Assembly (NCBI GenBank): GCA_963733885.1
Contig: CAVTES010000002.1
Coordinates: forward strand, 124,001 to 188,000
Length of the DNA stretch: 64,000 nt
Direction: 5' to 3'
Source: JACVRW01 sp963733885
Lineage (GTDB): Bacteria; Actinomycetota; Thermoleophilia; Solirubrobacterales; Thermoleophilaceae
In this document: piece by piece, positions 16,867 to 25,783 of the stretch
Layout: every line of letters starts with the position of its first letter
Position numbering within the stretch: the stretch's first letter is position 1
Notes under the pieces: model-generated
Database searches by the model: none
What the model was told of the DNA's origin: nothing
What the model saw: the letters and a program-made list of their open reading frames with translations, nothing else
Program-made: the position numbers and the translations under genes

Positions 16867-17885
16867 GCGACCATCTTCCCAAGAAGCCCCGCGTGCGCGG
16901 CGACCTCGGAGGCGAAGGCCGGGAAGTCCTTCGCGTAGATCTGATGCGGCCCGTCGCAGAGCGCGGCCTCGGGATCGTCGTGGACCTCCACGATGATGCC
17001 GTCGGCCCCCGCGGCGGCCGCCGCCCTGGCGAGCGGGCCGACAAGACGCCGGTCGCCCGAGGCGTGCGAGGGGTCGACGATCACCGGCAGGTGGGTGTGG
17101 AGCTTCAGCCAGGGCACGGCGCCGAGATCGAGCGTGAAGCGCATCGCGGTCTCGAAAGTCCGGATGCCGCGCTCGCAGAGCATCACGCGCTCATTGCCCT
17201 CCTTCAACACGTAGTCGGCCGCCATGAGCAACTCGTCGAGCGTGGATGAAAGGCCGCGCTTGAGGAGCACGGGCTTGCCGAGCTTGCCCACCACCTCCAG
17301 CAGGCCGTAGTTCTGCATGTTTCGGGCGCCGACCTGGACCACGTCCACGACCTCGGCGAACCGGTCCGCGTGCTGCGCTGAGGTGAGCTCGCTCACCAAT
17401 GGCAGGCCGGTCTCGGCACGCACCTCGGCGAGGATCTCGAGGCCGTGGTAGCCGAGCCCCTGGAACGAGAATGGCGACGTGCGCGGCTTGAAGGCGCCGC
17501 CGCGGAGCATGGATGCGCCCGCGGCGGCCACCGCCCGCGCCACCGTGCGGGTCTGGTCGGGCGTCTCAACGGTGCAGGGTCCGGCGATGAGGCAGAACGT
17601 GTCGGGCGCCCCCACGCGCCGGCCGTCCACGTCGAAAGCCGTGGGCTCGTGGTGGGAGAGCTCGCTGGAGGCGAGCTTGTACGGCCGAGAGATCGGGATG
17701 ACCTGGTCGACCCCGGCGAGGCCCTCGAGCCCCAGCTCACGGACGCCCTCGGGGTCGCCGATGGCCCCGATGGCGGTGGTCAGCTCGCCGGGCATGACCT
17801 TGGCGTGCACACCCCGCGCCTCGAGCTTCGCCACGACCGCATCGATCTCGGCCTGCGTGGCCTCGGGTGTCATGACCACCATCAT
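16863..17885 (-). CDS. aroF: 3-deoxy-7-phosphoheptulonate synthase (DAHP synthase)
   Basis: This 340-residue enzyme condenses phosphoenolpyruvate and erythrose 4-phosphate, the first step of aromatic amino acid synthesis. An N-terminal ferredoxin-like regulatory domain (1 to about 75, with VIPISRPYKLAS at its end) precedes the TIM barrel. Barrel landmarks are AGPCTVET, MLRGGAFKPRTSP, GLPLVSELTS, VQVGARNMQNY, PVLLKRG, CERGIRTFE and PVIVDPSHASGDR. This is the AroF/I-beta architecture found in Thermotoga and many actinobacteria, with feedback control expected through the N-terminal domain. The P450 gene follows with a 4-bp overlap. Confidence 0.95.
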   Translation of the reverse strand: MMVVMTPEATQAEIDAVVAKLEARGVHAKVMPGELTTAIGAIGDPEGVRELGLEGLAGVDQVIPISRPYKLASSELSHHEPTAFDVDGRRVGAPDTFCLIAGPCTVETPDQTRTVARAVAAAGASMLRGGAFKPRTSPFSFQGLGYHGLEILAEVRAETGLPLVSELTSAQHADRFAEVVDVVQVGARNMQNYGLLEVVGKLGKPVLLKRGLSSTLDELLMAADYVLKEGNERVMLCERGIRTFETAMRFTLDLGAVPWLKLHTHLPVIVDPSHASGDRRLVGPLARAAAAAGADGIIVEVHDDPEAALCDGPHQIYAKDFPAFASEVAAHAGLLGKMVA

Positions 17886-17929
17886 GCGAGGGAGGCTAGT
17901 GCCCGGACGCGAACGAATGGAGGTTTCAA

Positions 17930-18510
17930 GTGACCAAGGTGGTCTTCGACATCAGCCTGTCCCTGGACGGCTACATGACGGCGGCGAACGTCCGCCCGGA
18001 CGAGCCGCTGGGCGACGGCGGCGAGAGGCTGCACGAGTGGGCGTTCGGAGCAGACGAGCGCAGCAACGAGCTGCTCGCCGAGGCGGGGAAGGAGCTCGGG
18101 GCCGTCATCTGCGGCCGGAACACCTATGACCACTCGCTGCGGTGGTGGGGGGCGGATGGCCCGACCGGCCCGGCCCGGATGGCCGTGTTCGTGGTCACCC
18201 ACAGCGAACCCGAGGAGCAACCGGACAACGGGGTCTATACGTTCGTGACCGGAGGCATCGGGCGGGCCCTGGAGGAGGCGAGCGCCGCCGCCGACGGCAA
18301 GACCGTCGCGGTGATGGGCGGTGCTGACCTGGGCCGGCAGTTCATCAGAGCCGGCCTGGTCGACGAGATATCGATCCACCTGGTGCCCGTGCTGTTCGGA
18401 GGCGGCACCCGCATGTTCGACGAGACCGGCGACGAGCACATCAGCTCGAGGCGATCGGCGTGGACCCCACCCCGCCGGCCACGCACATGCGCTTCCGCGT
18501 GGTCAGGTAG
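17930..18510 (+). CDS. Dihydrofolate reductase-family (RibD C-terminal-like) protein, frameshifted
   Basis: The protein starts at GTG 17930 with KVVFDISLSLDGYMT and continues with ICGRNTYDH and VMGGADLGRQFI, then DEISIHLVPVLFGGGTRMF. That is the pattern of the actinobacterial dihydrofolate reductase-like family (reductases of unknown substrate). The frame breaks near 18440. A one-base shift restores the expected end LEAIGVDPTPPATHMRFRVV and a stop at 18510, giving about 193 residues. Unshifted, the frame runs on through antisense oxidase sequence. Either an assembly indel or a real C-terminal mutation would explain it. It starts 44 bp from the divergent aroF. Confidence 0.75.
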
Positions 18511-18559
18511 TCGTCGCGTCCGCCTTCTCGAAGGAACCGCCGTCGAACGAACGCGACCT

Positions 18560-20165
18560 TCATTCCTCCACTTCGAAGCTGAACATCATGCCGCTCTCGT
18601 GGTGCTCGGCGATGTGGCAGTGCGCCATCCAGCGGCCGACGTTGGTCACGTCGAGCAGGATGTCGACCGTCTCCCCGGTCGCGCACCAGCACCGTGTCCT
18701 TCCAGACCAGGTTGGGCTCGGCGGCCCCGTCGCGGCTGAGGATCAGGAAGCGTCCGGCCCCGTGCACGTGGAAGGGGTGGTGCATCGGGTGGTCGCCCGC
18801 CATCTCGTTGAGCAACCGGATCTTGACCTGTCACCGACTCGGAACCGCCAGTCGATCGCCGCGTTCTCCGCGCCCGTGTCCCGGTCGATGATCTTCCAGC
18901 GCATGTTCGCCGGGGTCGTCATCCGGTTGACCTCGACCATGTCGTCCTCCCACTCGATCCCGTCCGCCGTGGCATGGCCGTGGTGATCGTGCTCGTGGCC
19001 CTCATGCCCATGGCCGCCGGCGGCGGCACGAGCTCCGCCGGGAGCAGCTTCATCCCGCACTCAGGGCAGTGCCCCGGCTCCTCGCTGACCACCTCCGGAT
19101 GCATCGGGCAGGCGTAGGACACGGGACCCTCCCCCGCGGCACGCCGAGGTCCATCTCGGCGAGGAATGAGAGGGTCTTGTCGGGCTCGGCGTCCAGGTAG
19201 GGGCCATCCGCTCCCGCTCGGCGGCCATGTCGGCGTTGGTGCGCAGGACTTCGAACTGCTCGTCGAGCGAGGGCTCGCGCCGTCTGCTCGCTCACCGGAT
19301 GGCGGCCAGCGGATAGATCCGCTCGGGGGTGCGGTGCTCCAGCACGAGCTCCCCGGACCGGTCGAAGAGCACGTCGACCACGATGCGCTCCGAGGGAGCG
19401 AGGATGACGTCCTCCACGAACTCCTCATGCTCGACGTGGCCGCTGTCGCCGCCGACCAGCTTCATCCGGGTCCCGGGCAGGGCCACCTTGAAGACCCGCG
19501 TGTTGGCGGTGTTGGTCAGGTAGAAGCGGACGACCTCGCCGAGCTTCGCTTCGAGCGAAAGCGTCGGTCTCGCCGTTGACGAGCAGCACGTCGCCGAAGC
19601 GGCCCATCGCCGCATACGTCGTCTCCGCGCGGCTGAAGGGCGCGATCTTGCCGTCTTCGAGCAGGATGTCGTCAAGCGTCAGGGCCAGCTCGCGGTGTGC
19701 GGGTGGCCAGTAGTCCGGGTCCGCCGGCTCAACCAGGACGTTGGCGTAGAGGCCCATCTCCTGGCCGTAGTCCTCGCGGATGTGCGGGTGGTACCAGTAG
19801 ACGCCCGGATCCGGGAAGGCGACCCGCGCCGAGTAGCGCCCCTCGGTCGCAATCGGCGTCTGCGTCTCATGCGTGCCGTCGTAGCGATTCTCCAGCCGCA
19901 GGCCGTGCCAATGGACCGTGGCGTCCATGTCGCCCTGGTTCTCGATGTCGACGATCACCTCCGACCCTTCCTCGACCTTGAGGGTGGGTCCCGGGATGGA
20001 CCCGTTGTAGGCCAGCATCCGCACGGTGGTTTCGCCGAGCCGCTTGGCGACCGGGGCGATGCGCAGGTCGAACCGGTCGCCGTCGCAGAGCTCGACCACC
20101 TCGGGAGCCCGGGCCTCGGGAAGGCCCGCGACCTCGGTCGGGAAGTGCTGTGAAGGTGCGCTCAT
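18560..20165 (-). pseudogene. Multicopper oxidase with embedded heavy-metal-binding domain, multiply frameshifted
   Basis: The restored product is about 530 residues. All four copper motifs can be read: ATVHWHG, VYWYHPH, DHPMHHPFHVHG and MAHCHIAEHHESGMM. Between the second and third cupredoxin domains lies a heavy-metal-binding domain (YACPMHPEVVSEE and CPECGMKLLP), followed by a His-rich linker (GHGHEGHEHDHHGHA). At least six frame changes are needed, near 19560, 19300, 19260, 19150, 19030, 18830 and 18690. I infer oxidation of Cu(I), Fe(II), Mn(II) or phenols. No clear Tat signal is visible. It lies 10 bp after the flavin monooxygenase-like gene, in the same orientation. Confidence 0.75.
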
Positions 20166-20175
20166 GTCGTCTCTC

Positions 20176-21299
20176 CTACGCGACGCGCGCGGGCGTCCGC
20201 GGCTCCGCCCGTGCTGGAGTGAAGGTGCTGATCTGCTCGGCGATGTACTCGGCGTCGTCCTTCACCCAGCCGAGTAGGGCGGATCCCCGCGTGTGCTGCC
20301 AGGACATGCCGAGGAAGTAGAGCCCGGGCGACTCCGTCACGCCGCGTCGGTGGCCGAGGCGGCCGTCGTCGTCGAACACCGGCACCTGGATCCACGAGTG
20401 GTCGACGCGGAAGCCGGTAGCCCAGATGACGGTGCCGACGTCCAGCGCGGTGCCGTCACCGAAGCTGACCGTCTTTCCCGCAGCATCTGATCGCACGCCC
20501 GTGGATCTCGACACCGTGCCGGCGGCGCAGCCCGCGCGGGCTGGAGCCGATAAGGGTGTCTCGCCCCTCCATGCGGCGACCGATTCGTGATGCCGTCGTC
20601 TTGCGGATGAGCCCGCTCGCGTCGAGATACCAGAACAGGTCACGGCCAAGCAGGCGCTGCGGGAGCGGCATCTGGCGCGATCCGATCGACAGATGGATCT
20701 CACGGGAGCCGGAGAGCTCCTCGGCGATCTGGAACCCCGTGTTGCCACCCCCAACCACCAGGACCGGCGCGTCGGGAACGCCCTCCGGCGACCGGTACGC
20801 GGTGCTGTGAAGCTGCACCACCTCCTGGTCGAGGCCGTCGGCGATCGCCGGCATGAATGGAACCTGGAACGGGCCCGTGGCGACGACGACCTGATCGGCC
20901 TCGTACGCGCGATCGTCCAGATCGAGCAGGTAGGCGCCGTTCGTCGTGCGGATCGACCGGACGGGGCTGTCCAGCTCGACGGGCAGCTCGAAGCGGCGGG
21001 CATAGCCGGTCAGGTAGGACGACGACCTCGTCCCGGCCGGGGTAGCGGTCCGGGTCGCCCGGGAAGGCGAGGCCCGGAAGCGCGTCGTAGCGGGCAGGTG
21101 TAAACAGCTTGAGCGAGTCCCACCGCTCCCGCCAGGCCGCGGCTGGTTCACGGGCCGCTTCGAGGATCGTGAAGTCGCGGCCCCGCTGAGCAAGGAAGTA
21201 ACCGATGGCGAGGCCGGCCTGGCCGCCACCGACCACGACCACCTCGCGCCTGGGTTCGGTGGTGCGGCTGATCTGGTCGTTGCTTGTGGTGGTGGACAT
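20176..21299 (-). pseudogene. NAD(P)/FAD-dependent monooxygenase-like protein (CzcO family), frameshifted
   Basis: This flavoprotein of about 370 residues restores from three frames. The start at ATG 21299 leads to the FAD motif VVVGGGQAGLAIGYFL and to WRERWDSLKLFTPARYDALPG. A shift near 21020 gives YLTGYARRFELPV, then VVVATGPFQVPF and the NADPH motif VLVVGGGNTGFQIAEEL. Another shift near 20490 gives VIWATGFRVDHSW and ESPGLYFLGM near the end. The family includes flavin-containing monooxygenases and the czc-associated CzcO proteins. Pairing with a metal-linked multicopper oxidase suits the latter name, but its function is not established. Confidence 0.75.
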
Positions 21300-21446
21300 G
21301 ATCTGTTCCTCTCATCGAAATACGATCGGCGACCTGCATCACGGAGGCGAGGTCGCCGAGCTGCGAGTCCGGCTGAAGCTTCACGGCGAAGGTACACAGC
21401 GAACGGTCAAGCGCCCACACGACGCCCAGTCCGTCAGGCTTGGCCC

Positions 21447-22487
21447 ATGCGGATCTGGCTGGTGGGGTTCGGCACGGTGGGCCGGTGGCTCGCCTCCGCG
21501 CTCGACTCACAAGCGGAGCGGCTGGTGGCTCGCTACGGGCTGGACACCACGGTCGTGGGCGTGGCCAACGCGCGCGACGGTTTCGTCCACGCCGCCGGCG
21601 GGCTCGACCTCGGCTCCCTTCTGCAGCTCGCGGGCGAGGGCCGGTCGATCGCCGAGCACCCCGGCGTGAGCCATTGGCCGACGGCCCTCGAGGGGCTGCG
21701 TGCCACCGAGGCGGACCTGCTGGTGGAGGTCACTGCCAGTCCGGCCGCCAATGGGGAGCCCGGCGTCTCCCACATGCGCGAGGCGCTCGGACGCGGCATC
21801 CCGGCGGTCACGTCCAACAAGTGGCCGGTGGCCCTCCACGGCGTGGAGCTCGCCGAGCTGGCGCGGAGCCGCGGAGTGGCGTTTCGCGCCGAGTCGACCG
21901 TCATGTCGGGAACTCCGTTGCTGAGCTCGCTTGTCGACGGTCTCGCGGGTACGGTCCCGGTCGGGCTGCGCGGCCTGCTCAACGCCACCACCAACTTCAT
22001 CCTCACCCGGATGGCCGAGGGCCGCTCGTACGAGGAGGCGCTCGCGGAGGCCCAGGTGGCCGGCTTGGCCGAGCGCGACCCGGCCGCCGACGTGGAGGGG
22101 CACGACTCCGTGGCGAAGGTGATGATCCTGTCGGCGCTCGTGTTCGGCCGGCAGCTCCGGGCCGGCCAGGTGGCCCGTCGCGGCATCGACGCCATCGCCC
22201 GCGCGGAGATCGATGAGGCGGCGGCGACCGGCAAGCGGCTCAAGCACGTGGCGACGCTCGAGTTCTCCGGTCCCGACGGGGCGGGCGACGTGACCGCACG
22301 GGTCGAGCCCGAGCCCGTACCGCTGGACGATCCGTTGGCTCGCATCGACGGGACCACCAACGCCGTCGTGTGCCGCGCGATCCCGGTCGGAGAGGTCGTC
22401 GTGGCCGGGGCGGGCGCCGGCCCCCAGCTCGCCGGGCAGGGCGTGCTCAGCGACCTGATCGCGGTGGCGCGGGCGGCACTCGCCTAG
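21447..22487 (+). CDS. hom: Homoserine dehydrogenase
   Basis: This 346-residue enzyme reduces aspartate semialdehyde to homoserine for threonine and methionine synthesis. The Rossmann motif VGFGTVGRWL is at residues 6-15. The catalytic region has SNKWPVALHG, GTPLLSSLVDGL, GLLNATTNFILTRM and AERDPAADVEGHDSVAKVMIL, which hold the conserved Lys and Asp residues. There is no C-terminal ACT domain (about 430 residues in feedback-sensitive forms), so it is a short form. The start is ATG at 21447. It is divergent from the flavoprotein gene, with 147 bp between them. Confidence 0.9.
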   Translation: MRIWLVGFGTVGRWLASALDSQAERLVARYGLDTTVVGVANARDGFVHAAGGLDLGSLLQLAGEGRSIAEHPGVSHWPTALEGLRATEADLLVEVTASPAANGEPGVSHMREALGRGIPAVTSNKWPVALHGVELAELARSRGVAFRAESTVMSGTPLLSSLVDGLAGTVPVGLRGLLNATTNFILTRMAEGRSYEEALAEAQVAGLAERDPAADVEGHDSVAKVMILSALVFGRQLRAGQVARRGIDAIARAEIDEAAATGKRLKHVATLEFSGPDGAGDVTARVEPEPVPLDDPLARIDGTTNAVVCRAIPVGEVVVAGAGAGPQLAGQGVLSDLIAVARAALA

Positions 22488-22497
22488 ACAGCAGGCC

Positions 22498-22784
22498 TCA
22501 CCTCGACGCCTCCCAGTCGACGGGGTCTCCCGACGAGCGGACGGGCGCGCCGAGCTCGCGGAGCACCAGCCAGCGCCTCGCGGCACGCGCCCGCGAGAAG
22601 GCGGCCAGCGAGCCGTAGCTTGCGGCCGCCGCGGCGTCCCTCGCTCCGGTGGCGCCATGCGGAGCTGCCACGCGGCGCGCTCCAGCAGGAGCCGGCGCCG
22701 CAGCGCCACGGGCGACCCACCGGCGGCGGCGGCCAGCAGGCTGTCCAAGTGATCGCGCGAGAGGTATGCCACGGTGTCGGGCAT
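22498..22784 (-). CDS. Small hypothetical protein, probably frameshifted
   Basis: From ATG 22784 the minus strand reads PDTVAYLSRDHLDSLLA, then a helical Arg/Leu-rich stretch ending LRMAPPERG. A one-base change near 22635 continues it as ARDAAAAASYGSLAAFSR and ARRWLVLRELG, ending at 22498, for about 96 residues. Composition is that of a compact helical protein and the two halves join sensibly, but I recognise no family. Its start overlaps that of the divergent PPOX-fold gene by 2 bp. It lies 10 bp past the convergent hom stop. Confidence 0.4.
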
Positions 22785-23253
22785 GCCAAGTTGGTCCGAG
22801 TTCGAAGCCGAGGCGCCGGCGCTCGCCGAGCGGGTCCGCGCGCGCCTCGACGCCCACACGCACAAGACGCTCGCCACCGTGCGAAGAGACGGCTCGCCGC
22901 GCATTTCCGGCACCGAGACGGAGATCGTCGAGGGCGAGTTGTGGATCGGCTCGATGTGGGGGGCGCGCAAGGCGCGCGACCTGCAGCGCGATCCGCGCTT
23001 CGCGCTCCACGGCGGCTCCGACGATCCGCCGGACTGGAGCGGCGACGCCAAGCTGTCCGGCGTTGCCGAGGAGATCGCGGACCCGGACCGGGTCCGCGAG
23101 ATCAACGGTGAGAACGCGCCGACCGGGCCCATGCATCTGTTCCGGCTCGACCTGCGCGAGGTCTCGACGGTCGAGCTGGACGACGAGCGCAAGGCGTTGG
23201 TGATCGAGGTCTGGACGCCCGAGCGCGGCGTCCGCACGATGAAGCGCTCCTGA
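22783..23253 (+). CDS. Pyridoxamine 5'-phosphate oxidase-family (FMN split-barrel) protein
   Basis: This 156-residue protein has the split-barrel pattern: KTLATVRRDGSPRISGTE near 25-45, the strand ELWIGSMWGARKARDLQRDPRFALH, and VSTVELDDERKALVIEVW toward the C-terminus. Relatives bind FMN or F420 and act as deazaflavin- or flavin-dependent reductases, or of unknown substrate. The complete PdxH active site is not evident. ATG 22783 is preferred over GTG 22774, since family members begin shortly before the first helix. A remnant ATP-grasp gene lies directly downstream. Confidence 0.8.
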   Translation: MPSWSEFEAEAPALAERVRARLDAHTHKTLATVRRDGSPRISGTETEIVEGELWIGSMWGARKARDLQRDPRFALHGGSDDPPDWSGDAKLSGVAEEIADPDRVREINGENAPTGPMHLFRLDLREVSTVELDDERKALVIEVWTPERGVRTMKRS

Positions 23254-23256
23254 TCC

Positions 23257-23843
23257 GCGTAACAGCGCGCACTGCGCCTATCGCGCGCCCAGGCAGTGGG
23301 AGCACAGCACCGGCATCCAGTTCCTCTCGGTGGACGGCGACGAGTCGCGGGCGATCGCCGAGCGGATCGGCGGCGCGCTCATCTACACAGGCCAGATCTC
23401 CTTCGACTTCGTGGCCTCGCCTGACGGCCTCGTGCTGATCGAGCGCAACCCCCGCACTGCGGACGGGGTGCTGCTGATGAGCTCGGAGGAGCTTGCCACG
23501 GCATCCTCGAGGCCGCGGGCGAGTCGGCGCTGGTGGAGGCGGGCCGCCAGGTGCAGCTCGATTTCGCGGTCGTGGCGGCCGCCATCTCCGAGAGCTCGCG
23601 CGAGCTGCCGAAGCCGCTCCACGATCTGATTCACGTGCCGGGCGCCGACAGCGGCTGGCGCGACCGGATGCCGACGCTCTACTCGTTCCTCGCGTTCGCC
23701 CATTACGACCGCCTGAGCCGCCGCGAGCACGAGCAGCGCTTCGTCGCGATTCGGACGACGTGTTCTCGAGCGGCGAGCCGATCCCGGGCATGAGCGCTTC
23801 CGAGGCGGACACGCTGGGCGAGCTCGAGCGCGTGCGCCCCTAG
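23257..23843 (+). pseudogene. C-terminal remnant of an ATP-grasp protein
   Basis: No start codon or N-terminal half is present. The readable part begins around PRQWEHSTGIQFLSV, followed by IGGALIYTGQISFDFV and LVLIERNPRTADGVLL, the ATP-grasp C-lobe with its metal-binding Glu and Asn. A shift near 23500 continues as ILEAAGESALVEAGRQVQ and LDFAVVAAAISESSRELP. Another shift near 23752 continues as DSDDVFSSGEPIPGM, ending at 23843. About 195 residues of a protein that should be about 400 are left. The 5' truncation at the PPOX gene end cannot be an indel error, so it is a genuine relic. It overlaps the convergent MFS gene by 4 bp. Confidence 0.65.
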
Positions 23844-25261
23844 GACCGATCGGGGTTCAGCGCGACGGCCGCGAACACGGCCGCGAGCAGCAGCACGGCG
23901 ACGCAGGCCCCGAAGCCGATTCGTGCAGCGAGGTCGAAGGCATCGTCCACGCGCGCTACGAGCTGGTCGCGAAGCGGCTGGCGAACCTCGTCCACGACGT
24001 CGCGCGCCTCCTCGATCGACTCCATTGCGCGGTTGCGCTGCGCCTCCGGCAGACGGGCGAGCTTCTCGTCGATCTGGTTGCTGTAGACGCCCGCGAAGAC
24101 GGTTCCGATGATCGCCACGCCGAGTGCTCCCCCCACCTGCCGGGCGAGCTGGTTGACGGCGCCGCCGTCACCGGCCTTGGCCTCACCGAGGTCGTTCATG
24201 ATCACCGCGGTTGCGGGCGGCAGCAGGACCGTGAGCAGCAACCCGATCAGCCCGGTGCCTGCCACCACCACCGCGACGGTGGTGGTGCTCGAGAGCAGCA
24301 GGAAGAGCGCGATCGACGCGGCGAGCGCCACGAGGCTGCCGGTGATGATCAGACGGGCGCCTAGCGCCGCGAAGAGGCGCGCGTTGTAGCCGGCGCCGAC
24401 GGCGGCGCCTACGCCGAGCGGCGCCAACAGCAGCCCTGCCGCCACCACGGAGCGGTCCTGCACGTACTGCAAGTACTGCGGCAGCAGGAACATCGTTCCC
24501 AAGAAGGCGATGTAGGTGCCCAGGATCGTCACGGCGCCTGCAGCGACAGCGGGCCGGGCGAGCACAAGCACGTCGAACAGGGGGTGACGGCGCCGGAGCT
24601 CCGCGCGAACGAACACCGCGCCGGCGAGGAGTCCGACCGTCCCGATGACGATCACCTCCGGGCTGGTCCAGCCCACGTCAGGTCCCTCGATGAGCGCGAA
24701 GACGATGCTTCCCAGAGACAAGATCGACAGAGAGGCCCCGAGCAGGTCAAGGGGCGGCGTGCCAGGACGCGTCGACTCCGGCAGGAACCTCAACCCGGCC
24801 GGCACCACGACGAGCACCGCCGGCACGTTGATCAGGAACACCGCCTCCCAGCCGACCTCTCGGACGAGAAGACCTCCGAGCACCGGACCGACCGCCAGTC
24901 CGGCCGCGGCGACCGCCGCCCACACGCTGAGCGCCCGGGGTCGCTCCTCGGGCGGGAACATCACGGCGATCAGCGACAGGGCGGGCGGCAACACGCCGGC
25001 TGTGGCGGCCCCCATCAAGACGCGGGCGCCGATCAGCGCCGCCGGAGACGTCGCGAGCGCGCAGAGCACCGAGGCCACGCCGAAGCCCGTCATGCCCGCG
25101 ACAAAGACGCGCTTCCGGCCGAAGCGGTCGGCCAGCCCGCTGCCGACGAGCAGGAGCCCGGCGAGGGCGACGAGGAAGCCGGCGAGCACCCATTGAAGCT
25201 CTCCCACTCCGGCGTTCAGATCCTCGGATATGTCAGGCAGCGCGACGTTGACGACCGTCAT
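23840..25261 (-). CDS. MFS transporter, DHA2 (EmrB/QacA) drug:proton antiporter family
   Basis: This predicted 14-helix exporter has VDMTVVNVALPDI of motif D1 at its N-terminus, motif A in GSGLADRFGRKRVF, motif C-like AVGPVLGG, and a long final loop before the last helix. From ATG 25261 it is 473 residues, but helix 1 seems to be encoded further upstream (RRQQGLLVLCGAIFVSAVD in the same frame). No ATG, GTG or TTG occurs between that helix and a TAG about 115 bases upstream. The true start is therefore missing, non-canonical (CTG occurs) or hidden by an indel. Likely role: proton-driven efflux of hydrophobic compounds. Confidence 0.85.
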   Translation of the reverse strand: MTVVNVALPDISEDLNAGVGELQWVLAGFLVALAGLLLVGSGLADRFGRKRVFVAGMTGFGVASVLCALATSPAALIGARVLMGAATAGVLPPALSLIAVMFPPEERPRALSVWAAVAAAGLAVGPVLGGLLVREVGWEAVFLINVPAVLVVVPAGLRFLPESTRPGTPPLDLLGASLSILSLGSIVFALIEGPDVGWTSPEVIVIGTVGLLAGAVFVRAELRRRHPLFDVLVLARPAVAAGAVTILGTYIAFLGTMFLLPQYLQYVQDRSVVAAGLLLAPLGVGAAVGAGYNARLFAALGARLIITGSLVALAASIALFLLLSSTTTVAVVVAGTGLIGLLLTVLLPPATAVIMNDLGEAKAGDGGAVNQLARQVGGALGVAIIGTVFAGVYSNQIDEKLARLPEAQRNRAMESIEEARDVVDEVRQPLRDQLVARVDDAFDLAARIGFGACVAVLLLAAVFAAVALNPDRS

Positions 25262-25370
25262 GTCGACGGCGCTGACGAAGATCGCCCCACAGAGGACGAG
25301 CAGCCCTTGCTGCCGCCGCTCGTGCGGGACGGCGGCGACCGTCAGGTGCAGGACGAAACGCGGGAACTCG

Positions 25371-25687
25371 ATGGCGGTGGACTACTCCGGGGGCGGCACG
25401 TGGACCACGGTGCCCGAGTCGAATACCGAACTGTCGAGGGGGTTGAAGTGCGTGGTCTCGACGCCCTTTCGACCAACGTCTGGCGCAGCAGCTGCGCGAG
25501 GAGCTCGAGGCGATCGAACGAGCCGAGCGGCGGCTCGAGGAGCAACCTACGCCATCTCGATGAGAGCGGGAAGCCGATCCCGGAGGAGCGGCTCGAGGCG
25601 ATCCCCTGGGCGGAGCGCACCGCCGAGGAGCGGGAGCGCTTCGACCGTTTGCGCGGTCAGCTCTCCCGTTTCACCCTTCTAGGGTAG
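25371..25687 (+). pseudogene. Frameshifted small hypothetical gene
   Basis: Three frames join into a plausible helical protein of about 105 residues. ATG 25371 reads VPESNTELSRGLKCVVS. A shift near 25465 gives FDQRLAQQLREELEAIERAE and RRLEEQ. A shift near 25550 gives HLDESGKPIPEERLEAIPW and AERTAEERERFDRLRGQL, ending in FTLLG at 25687. The alternating charged and leucine pattern suggests a coiled coil. No family was recognised. It starts within the region that may hold the N-terminus of the divergent MFS gene. Confidence 0.4.
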
Positions 25688-25783
25688 GAGGCCACCTACC
25701 GCGGGGGTCGTGGCTCGGCCCTCCCGGTGCAACCCTGCTTGAAGCCCATCATGCCCCATGCCATTGCCGCGAGGCGACGTAAC

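Noticed and set aside
15409..16938. 509-codon plus-strand frame
   Set aside because: Antisense to the P450, which has the heme and I-helix motifs.
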